Source: an uncultured Bacilli bacterium (GTDB lineage Bacteria > Bacillota_I > Bacilli_A > RF39 > UBA660). Taken from it: DNA of 56,293 bases. Location of the stretch: NCBI GenBank assembly GCA_910586865.1, contig CAJUIY010000006.1, positions 1 to 56,293 on the forward strand. Direction: 5' to 3'. The notes below the pieces were generated by a model. The model did no database searches. It had not been told where the DNA came from and saw only the letters and a list, made by a program, of their open reading frames with translations. A program made the translations under genes and the position numbers. Shown here piece after piece: positions 50,428-56,293 of the stretch (within the stretch, counting starts at the first letter, position 1; every line of letters starts with the position of its first letter).

Positions 50428-52044
50428 ATGAAAACCATGATTTTTGGACATAGAAAACCAGATACGGATTCTGTGATGTCAGCCATTAGTCTTTCTTATT
50501 TAGAAAATAAATGTGGCAATAATACAGAACCTAGAATTTTAGGAGAAACTAATAAAGAAACGAAATATGCATTAAATCATTTTATGTTAGAAGAACCTGA
50601 TTATTTAAACGATGTAAAATTACAAATAAAAGACGTTAACTACCATAAAGGCTTCTATATTAATGAAAATGATTCTATTTATAATGGTTATCAATATATG
50701 TTAAAAGAGGGATTAACAGGATTACCTGTAGTAACAGGGGACAAAGAGTTCGTTGGATTAATTACGATGAAAGACCTATCCCGTAATTTATTACATGAAA
50801 GCGGAGATTCTTTAGATACTTCCTATACCAATATCTTAAACGTGATGAATGGAGAAGAAGTATTAAGATATGATGAGGCAATCTGTGGAAGACTTTTAGC
50901 GGCTGCTTATAATAGTAGTACGTTTTTAGAAAATGTTAATTTAAGTAATCATGATATTTTAATTGTTGGTAATCGTCACAATATTATTGATTATGCTATT
51001 AAAAGTAAAGTGAAATTATTAATTATTGTTAGTAATTTAAGAATTGATGATGAACAAATTAAAATGGCAAAAGAAAATAAAATTAATATCATTCGAACTA
51101 ATTATGATACCTATCATGTATCAAGATTGATATCACTTACCAATTATATTAAAATATTAATTGGTAGTTATAATCCTACTAAGTTTTTAGATACCGAATA
51201 TGTAGATGATGTAGTGGATATTAATAATAAATTAAAGCATACGAATTATCCTGTTGTGGATGTCAATAATAAATGTTTAGGATTATTAAGAATTACTGAT
51301 TTATCGGAAAAGAATCCAAAAAGGGTAATGCTTGTTGATCATAATGAGAAAAAACAAAGTGCAGAAGGTATCGATGAAGCTACGATTTTGGAAATTATTG
51401 ATCATCATAACTTAGGTAGTATTACAACGAATATGCCAGTTAATTTTCGAAATATGGCAGTTGGCTCTAGTTGTACCATTGTTTATACTTTATTTACAGA
51501 AAGAGAAGTAGAAATACCAAAGAAAATAGCAGGGGCTTTAATTTCTGGTATTTTATCCGATACCTTAATTTTAAAAAGTCCAACGACTACAGAAAGAGAT
51601 AAAGAGGCTGTCAGAAATCTCGCTAAAATAGCAGAAGTAGATTATGAAAGTTATGGTATGGAAATGTTAAAAGCAGGAACTTCATTAGATGGTATGAGTA
51701 AAGAAGATGTCTTATATAATGATTTTAAATTATATACAGTAGATGAAAAAACATTTGCGATAGGTCAATTCTTTACGATGAATTTTGAGGAAATTGAAAA
51801 AGATATCGATGGTTATATTCAAATATTAGATGAGATTAGTGAGGCAAATAAATATGATTTCTTGGCACTTTATGTTACCGATATTATTAAAAATGGGTCT
51901 TACATTATCTATAACACAAGAGCTAAAGACATGGTAGATATTATGTATGGAAATAAGGATGTTCCACAAGGATATTTCATTGAAGGGTGTGTTTCTAGAA
52001 AAAAGAATGTAGTACCTATTGTAATGGAACTATTTGAAAATTAA
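50428..52044 (+). CDS. Manganese-dependent family II inorganic pyrophosphatase with CBS and DRTGG domains
   Basis: A 538-residue protein with the DHH fold split by a regulatory insert. Residues 1-60 hold FGHRKPDTDS (canonical GHKNPDTDS), then a CBS domain (YNGYQYMLKEGLTGLPVV), a DRTGG-type region (about 140-230), a second CBS (about 245-300) and DHH motif DHHNLG near 335. SPTTTERD and the C-terminal SRKKN substrate-binding stretch complete the DHHA2 domain. The catalytic core binds Mn2+ and hydrolyses PPi; the CBS pair binds adenine nucleotides. The start has GAAGGAATAAAT. It is first in an operon with the DUF368 and uppP genes. Confidence 0.93.
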   Translation: MKTMIFGHRKPDTDSVMSAISLSYLENKCGNNTEPRILGETNKETKYALNHFMLEEPDYLNDVKLQIKDVNYHKGFYINENDSIYNGYQYMLKEGLTGLPVVTGDKEFVGLITMKDLSRNLLHESGDSLDTSYTNILNVMNGEEVLRYDEAICGRLLAAAYNSSTFLENVNLSNHDILIVGNRHNIIDYAIKSKVKLLIIVSNLRIDDEQIKMAKENKINIIRTNYDTYHVSRLISLTNYIKILIGSYNPTKFLDTEYVDDVVDINNKLKHTNYPVVDVNNKCLGLLRITDLSEKNPKRVMLVDHNEKKQSAEGIDEATILEIIDHHNLGSITTNMPVNFRNMAVGSSCTIVYTLFTEREVEIPKKIAGALISGILSDTLILKSPTTTERDKEAVRNLAKIAEVDYESYGMEMLKAGTSLDGMSKEDVLYNDFKLYTVDEKTFAIGQFFTMNFEEIEKDIDGYIQILDEISEANKYDFLALYVTDIIKNGSYIIYNTRAKDMVDIMYGNKDVPQGYFIEGCVSRKKNVVPIVMELFEN

Positions 52045-52053
52045 GGAGAGACT

Positions 52054-52893
52054 ATGAAAAAGAATATAATTTTAATGATAAAGGGTTTTGTCTTTGGCAT
52101 TGCTAATATTATACCTGGGGTTAGTGGTGGAACATTAGCTATGACAATGGGAATATATGAAGATATGATTAATTCAATTAGTCATCTTTTTAAGGATTTA
52201 AAGAAAAATATTATGTTTTTACTTCCGATTGGAGTAGGAGCAGTGATATCGATTCTTCTAATGAGCAAATTAATAAATAGTTGTTTGGAAAATTATCCTT
52301 TTCCGACCACACTTTTCTTTATTGGACTTATTTTAGGAGGAATTCCATTAATTACTAAAAAGATAAAGGATAAAGAAAAGAGACCGCTTCCTTTTCTTCT
52401 ATTTTTTCTTACCTTTTCATTGGTTGCTATTATGGCTTTTATGAGTGAAGGAGATTTTTCTGTCAATTTAAGTAATCCATCTATTTTCATGTATGTTCTT
52501 CTTTTCTTAGTTGGAGTCCTTGCTGCGGCAACGATGGTAATTCCTGGAGTGAGTGGTTCTTTCGTTCTTATGCTAATAGGTTTTTATAAACCAATTGTAA
52601 AAGTAGTAAGTGATTTAACGAATACCAGTCATATGATGCATAATTTACTCATTTTAATTCCTTTTGGGATAGGAGTAGTAGTAGGGATTATCTTGGTAGC
52701 AAAATTAATTGAATTTTTGTTTCAAAAATTTGAAACTGCTACTTATTATGCAATCTTAGGTTTTGTTTTTGCATCTTTCATTGGTTTAATCAAATCTATT
52801 GTTGGAGTAGATATTACCATGATTCAATTATTCATAGGAATTGTATTATTTTTGGTAGCCAGTGTGATTGGTTATAAATTAGGGGATGAATAG
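52054..52893 (+). CDS. DUF368 family protein (putative C55-P flippase)
   Basis: A 279-residue membrane protein with about eight helices and the twin DUF368 motifs FGIANIIPGVSGGTLAM (about 13-29) and ATMVIPGVSGSFVLML (about 163-178). This inverted-repeat architecture belongs to a family recently shown to return undecaprenyl phosphate across the membrane. Its gene is 9 bp behind the pyrophosphatase and 9 bp before uppP, which fits that job well. Confidence 0.9.
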   Translation: MKKNIILMIKGFVFGIANIIPGVSGGTLAMTMGIYEDMINSISHLFKDLKKNIMFLLPIGVGAVISILLMSKLINSCLENYPFPTTLFFIGLILGGIPLITKKIKDKEKRPLPFLLFFLTFSLVAIMAFMSEGDFSVNLSNPSIFMYVLLFLVGVLAAATMVIPGVSGSFVLMLIGFYKPIVKVVSDLTNTSHMMHNLLILIPFGIGVVVGIILVAKLIEFLFQKFETATYYAILGFVFASFIGLIKSIVGVDITMIQLFIGIVLFLVASVIGYKLGDE

Positions 52894-52902
52894 GAGAGTA
52901 CA

Positions 52903-53733
52903 ATGATAGAATTATTAGAATATATATTTTTAGGAATTTTACAAGGAATTACAGAACCAATTCCCGTTTCTAGCAGTGGTCATATTTTGATTTTACAAAC
53001 TATTTTAGAAAGATTAAATCAAAGTGTAACGATTGATTTTCAAACACTTGCCACCCTTACTAACTTCGGAAGTTTAATAGCTATCGCGATATTATTTTGG
53101 AAAGATATCGTAGAGCTAGTAAAATCTTTTTTTACCTATCTTTTTGGTAAAAATAAGAAGAATCATACCCAAAAGGATTTTAGCTACTGTTTGAAAATTA
53201 TACTTGCTACGATTCCTGCAGGAGTGGCTGGAATCCTTGCTACCAAATTAAATTTATTAGGAGCATTAGAAGAAAATATTAAATTCTTAGGAGTGATGCT
53301 TTTACTTACCGCTGTTTTCTTATTTTTTATTAAAGATTTTAAGGGAAAAAAAGAAAGAGATAATATTTCTTTTAAAGATGCGATTATCATTGGATTCTGT
53401 CAAATGATTAGTATTATTCCTGGTATTAGTAGAAGCGGAGCTACGATTGTAGGAGGAATGTTTCGTAATTTAAAAAGAGAGACTGCTTTTCAATTTTCAT
53501 TTATTTTATATATACCAATTTCGATTGCAACCTCGATTTTAGGGGTAAAGGATTTATTGGAAATATCAATTTCTAGTAGTATGTGGATTCTTTATATTAT
53601 TGCTACAATACTAGCCGGAATATTTACTTATATCTTTACAAAATGGTTTGCTAATATTGTAAAAAATGGAAAACTTATCTATTTCTCTGCTTACTGTTTG
53701 GTTGTTGGGCTTTTAGTTATGGTTTTCTTGTAG
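52903..53733 (+). CDS. uppP: Undecaprenyl-diphosphatase UppP
   Basis: A 276-residue membrane enzyme that turns C55-PP into C55-P for peptidoglycan and wall-polymer synthesis. The family signatures are GITEPIPVSSSGH (catalytic Glu side, residues about 15-27) and MISIIPGISRSGATIVGG (PGxSRSxxT, about 168-185). The length is typical. A TAGGAGAGT lies before the ATG. Together with the DUF368 gene it forms a recycling module. Confidence 0.95.
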   Translation: MIELLEYIFLGILQGITEPIPVSSSGHILILQTILERLNQSVTIDFQTLATLTNFGSLIAIAILFWKDIVELVKSFFTYLFGKNKKNHTQKDFSYCLKIILATIPAGVAGILATKLNLLGALEENIKFLGVMLLLTAVFLFFIKDFKGKKERDNISFKDAIIIGFCQMISIIPGISRSGATIVGGMFRNLKRETAFQFSFILYIPISIATSILGVKDLLEISISSSMWILYIIATILAGIFTYIFTKWFANIVKNGKLIYFSAYCLVVGLLVMVFL

Positions 53734-53745
53734 ATTAAAGAAGAA

Positions 53746-54504
53746 GTGGTGGTAGTAGTGATTCATTATTGTTGTTATTTGTTTTTATTGTTTATGATTT
53801 ATTCTTTATTAGGATATATCTGTGAAATTATTTATTGTACGATTGAGAGTAAAAAATTAGTCATAAATAGAGGATTCTTTATTGGTCCTTATTTACCTAT
53901 TTATGGATTTAGTACTATTTTAATGTGCCTTTCTTTAGAAAAATATAAACATGATATGGTGGCACTTTTTGTCATGTCACTTATGTTATGTACCATTATT
54001 GAATTTCTTACTAGTTATGTTTTAGAGAAAATATTTAAAGTTCGTTGGTGGGATTATTCTCATCTTTCCTTTAACATTAATGGTAGAGTTTGTCTTTTAA
54101 ATAGCATTTTATTTGGAATTGCGGGAGTAGTAGTAGTTGACTTTCTAAATCCTTTTTTTCTCTTTTTCCTTGATTTATTCCCAACAACTATTTTATATGT
54201 AATATCGGCTATTTTATTTATAATTTTCCTTTTGGATGTTAGTATTTCGATTGCTGTATTAACGAAGATAAAATTGTCCTCCATGAACTATGGGAAACGT
54301 GATGCCTCTGCGGATATTATAAAACTTCGAAACAAAGCACTAGAGAAATATACTTTCTTTACGACAAGACTTATGAATGCTTTTCCTAAAGTAGAAGGAT
54401 TGAATAAGGAACAGTTTATTGCAATGAAAAAGAAAGTGAATAAGTTAAGGGCAAAATTAAAGGATAAGAAAGAAAAAAAGAAACGCAGAAACAAAAAAAA
54501 TTGA
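53746..54504 (+). CDS. PF06541 (CmpB-type) membrane protein
   Basis: A 252-residue protein with about five membrane helices and the family's YSLLGYICEIIYCTIESKKLVINRGFF segment near the N-terminus (shown here only by its first residues YSLLGYICEIIY). RVCLLNSILFGIAG and EKIFKVRWWDYS follow, then a highly basic helical C-terminus (LRAKLKDKKEKKKRRNKKN). These proteins are listed as putative ABC transporter type IV; the role is not known. The start is one of two GTGs (53746 or 53758), 13-25 bp behind uppP. Confidence 0.8.
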   Translation: MVVVVIHYCCYLFLLFMIYSLLGYICEIIYCTIESKKLVINRGFFIGPYLPIYGFSTILMCLSLEKYKHDMVALFVMSLMLCTIIEFLTSYVLEKIFKVRWWDYSHLSFNINGRVCLLNSILFGIAGVVVVDFLNPFFLFFLDLFPTTILYVISAILFIIFLLDVSISIAVLTKIKLSSMNYGKRDASADIIKLRNKALEKYTFFTTRLMNAFPKVEGLNKEQFIAMKKKVNKLRAKLKDKKEKKKRRNKKN

Positions 54505-54527
54505 TTCATTGGAAATCAATTTTTTTA
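54492..54527. terminator. Bidirectional terminator between the PF06541 and GH5 genes
   Basis: ATTGATT (54500-54506) and AATCAAT (54514-54520) form a stem, with A-run before and T-run after, so it works from both sides. It ends at the GH5 stop codon. Confidence 0.75.
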
Positions 54528-54530
54528 TTA

Positions 54531-56090
54531 TTAGGATGCTTTTACAATCGCATCTTTTACCTTAGGGAATTCCCAAGTTAAGTTATTTCTATTAAAGATA
54601 GAATACTCTTCTTTTTTTCCGTTGTCCCACCAATAGCAAGCAATGCCTAACTTTTTCGCTTCACTAACATAATAACTCGTCATTCTGGCTCTTTCTTCTT
54701 CTGTTCTGAAATTGGTTTTAAACATTCCATATTCATCTAAAATAACAGGAATATTTCTTGCTTTACAATGCTTTTTAATTCGATTAAACATACTATCAAT
54801 ACCACTTGTTGTATCAACATAATCATGTAATGCTAAAATAATTTTATCTTTTACAGTATCTTTTGGTAAAGTGAAGGTTGATAATTTTTGGTCATCTGTG
54901 ATACTGCCAAAGGTAGAAACGGCTAGAAAACGTGTTGCATTTTTCCCACCAAGGCTTCTTACCGTATCTACGAATACCTGATTTAATTTGTAAACAGTAA
55001 GGGTATGTTGATAACCACTATTCCAATCATAAGTTTTATTTTTGTCAACCATTTCATTAAATCCTTCAAAGATTAAATGATCATCATAATTTTTAAAACG
55101 TTCTCCAATTTGTAACCACATTCTTGTTAGTTTCAAGGCGTTTTCTTCAAATTTATCCGCATCTGCTACGATATAGGTTCCACCTGTAAATAGACCGGTA
55201 TCATGATGGATGTCTAGAATACAATACATATTATTTTTTAATACATAATTAATTACTTCTTCCACACGATTAAGCCATTTTTCATCAATTGTTCCATCTG
55301 CCAACATATGATCATAGTAAGTGACAGGAACACGAATGCTTTTAAATCCTGCCTTTTTGATAGTATCAATCATTTTTTTGGTAGTGATTGGATTTCCCCA
55401 TAAAGTTTCATAGTAAGAAATATTTTTATTGCTATTTAAAAAGTTTTTCTGAAAATTAGCACTATCTAGTGCATTTCCTAAATTCCAACCAGCACCCATT
55501 TCATTAATTACTTCTTGAGCAGTTTTGCTTGTATTTGGTTTTTCCTCTTTATCGGCTGGGTTTGTGTTAGGTTTATTGATTTCATTATTATTATTATTAG
55601 TATTCGTGTTATTATTTGTATTGGTATTGGTATCTACTATGATAGGTGGTGTAGTTCCTGTTGAGGAAGGCTTTTTCGTTTCTGTAATAATAATCATATT
55701 TTCTGATTTTGAGGGTTGTTGTTCTGTTGGTGTTGTAGTAGGTATGACAATTTCTTCTTTTACTATATGGTTATTTGTAGAATCCTTCTTATTATTTGTG
55801 GATGTATTTTTCGAAGAATTATTATTTTTAGATACGACATTTTCTTGATTTTTATTGGTACCCACATTTTGATTTTCATTTGAATCCGTAACTTCTTGAC
55901 TTGTTTCTAAGTCTTGTTCTTCGTCTTCTTCCTCGTTCTCTGACGTTTCCTCTAAATCTTCTTTTTCTTCTGTTTCTGGTTCCTTGTCAGTAGATGCTAC
56001 ATTTTTCTTATTATGAAAATAAAAGATAACTGTAAAAGTAATTAATAATATTACTACGATAGCCAATATCATATTTAAATTTTTCTTCAT
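54531..56090 (-). CDS. GH5 family glycosidase (cellulase-like), secreted and anchored
   Basis: A 519-residue protein. An N-terminal membrane helix is followed by a low-complexity acidic then Asn/Thr-rich linker (about 30-175), then a GH5 barrel: MGAGWNLGNALD, RVPVTYYDH, DIHHDTG, the acid/base Glu in FEGFNEM, and the nucleophile Glu in ILDEYGMF. It resembles endoglucanases and should cleave a beta-glucan outside the cell. The start at 56090 is preferred because AAGGA precedes it by about 11 nt; the ATG at 56099 would leave only 2 nt. Transcribed from a perfect sigma-A promoter. Confidence 0.9.
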   Translation of the reverse strand: MKKNLNMILAIVVILLITFTVIFYFHNKKNVASTDKEPETEEKEDLEETSENEEEDEEQDLETSQEVTDSNENQNVGTNKNQENVVSKNNNSSKNTSTNNKKDSTNNHIVKEEIVIPTTTPTEQQPSKSENMIIITETKKPSSTGTTPPIIVDTNTNTNNNTNTNNNNNEINKPNTNPADKEEKPNTSKTAQEVINEMGAGWNLGNALDSANFQKNFLNSNKNISYYETLWGNPITTKKMIDTIKKAGFKSIRVPVTYYDHMLADGTIDEKWLNRVEEVINYVLKNNMYCILDIHHDTGLFTGGTYIVADADKFEENALKLTRMWLQIGERFKNYDDHLIFEGFNEMVDKNKTYDWNSGYQHTLTVYKLNQVFVDTVRSLGGKNATRFLAVSTFGSITDDQKLSTFTLPKDTVKDKIILALHDYVDTTSGIDSMFNRIKKHCKARNIPVILDEYGMFKTNFRTEEERARMTSYYVSEAKKLGIACYWWDNGKKEEYSIFNRNNLTWEFPKVKDAIVKAS

Positions 56091-56141
56091 TTTTCCCATT
56101 CCTTTTTAAAATAACCAAGTTGTGCCTAGATAATGCTGTTT

Positions 56142-56170
56142 ATTATACCATATAAGAATAGCTTTGTCAA
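56142..56170 (-). promoter_or_regulatory. Perfect consensus sigma-A promoter of the GH5 gene
   Basis: On the minus strand TTGACA (56170-56165), 17-bp spacer, TATAAT (56147-56142): all 12 consensus bases. Confidence 0.8.
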
Positions 56171-56266
56171 AAAAGAATTACACTAATAAGAAACAAGTTT
56201 AAAAGCGAATCTATCTGAAAAATTTCTAGTATCAATTTAACAGGATAAAATCATAAACATTACATT

Positions 56267-56293
56267 TTAGAACTCTTTATGAGTTCTATTATT
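56267..56293. terminator. Hairpin at the right edge
   Basis: AGAACTC and GAGTTCT form a 7-bp stem with loop TTTAT. It may be a terminator of a gene beyond the window. Confidence 0.4.

Overview
The window comes from a low-GC (roughly 30%), Gram-positive, spore-forming member of the Bacillota. Spore genes (ylbJ and a gerA-type germination receptor operon), undecaprenyl-phosphate recycling, M23 and GH3 cell-wall enzymes, strict AGGAGG ribosome binding sites and sigma-A promoters (TTGACA-17-TATAAT) all point there. The very AT-rich codon use and compact operons fit an uncultured gut Bacilli lineage (RF39/Erysipelotrichia-like), but I cannot fix the taxon. TGA is used as a stop, so this is the standard bacterial code.

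Layout. 1-2.2 kb is an eroded edge: a truncated 21-residue-repeat protein, the tail of a dead M18 aminopeptidase, an unknown gene, and what looks like a type I toxin-antitoxin locus whose toxin start codon is lost (AGG where ATG is expected). 2.4-6.6 kb is a housekeeping operon (lepA, unknown, hemW-like, HD hydrolase). 6.6-12.9 kb holds an exported protein, a thymidylate-kinase-like protein with a damaged P-loop, a ComGA/PilB-type ATPase divergent from two pseudopilin genes, ylbJ, and a YlbL/SepM PDZ-Lon protease. 12.9-20.3 kb carries an M18 aminopeptidase, a secreted unknown, mutS, nusB, xseA and xseB. 20.4-30.3 kb has a DUF4874/DUF4832 surface protein, a ZIP transporter, an unknown, pyrF, the gerA-C-B operon and an RNA uracil methyltransferase.

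30.4-46.8 kb is the accessory region. It opens with decaying antirepressor-type genes (ORF6N with a nonsense codon, a RhuM cut in two, KilA-N). Next come a GIY-YIG nuclease fused to a DUF2075 helicase-like ATPase and a 1405-residue NACHT STAND protein. They are followed by a tightly packed five-gene operon (Nudix-like, dCMP deaminase, transglutaminase-like cysteine enzyme, HAD phosphatase, Fe-S-type uracil-DNA glycosylase). A membrane-bound XRE regulator and two unknowns close the region. This is the best candidate for an undescribed system: a likely anti-phage island combining a STAND sensor with deoxyuridine/nucleotide chemistry. The function is inferred only from families and packing.

47-56.3 kb is cell-envelope biology: a secreted CxxC thioredoxin-like protein with a sortase-like tail, GH3, M23, a CBS-type family II pyrophosphatase, a DUF368 (C55-P flippase family) plus uppP operon, a PF06541 membrane protein and a GH5 glycosidase.

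I saw no rRNA, tRNA, CRISPR array, IS transposase or riboswitch.
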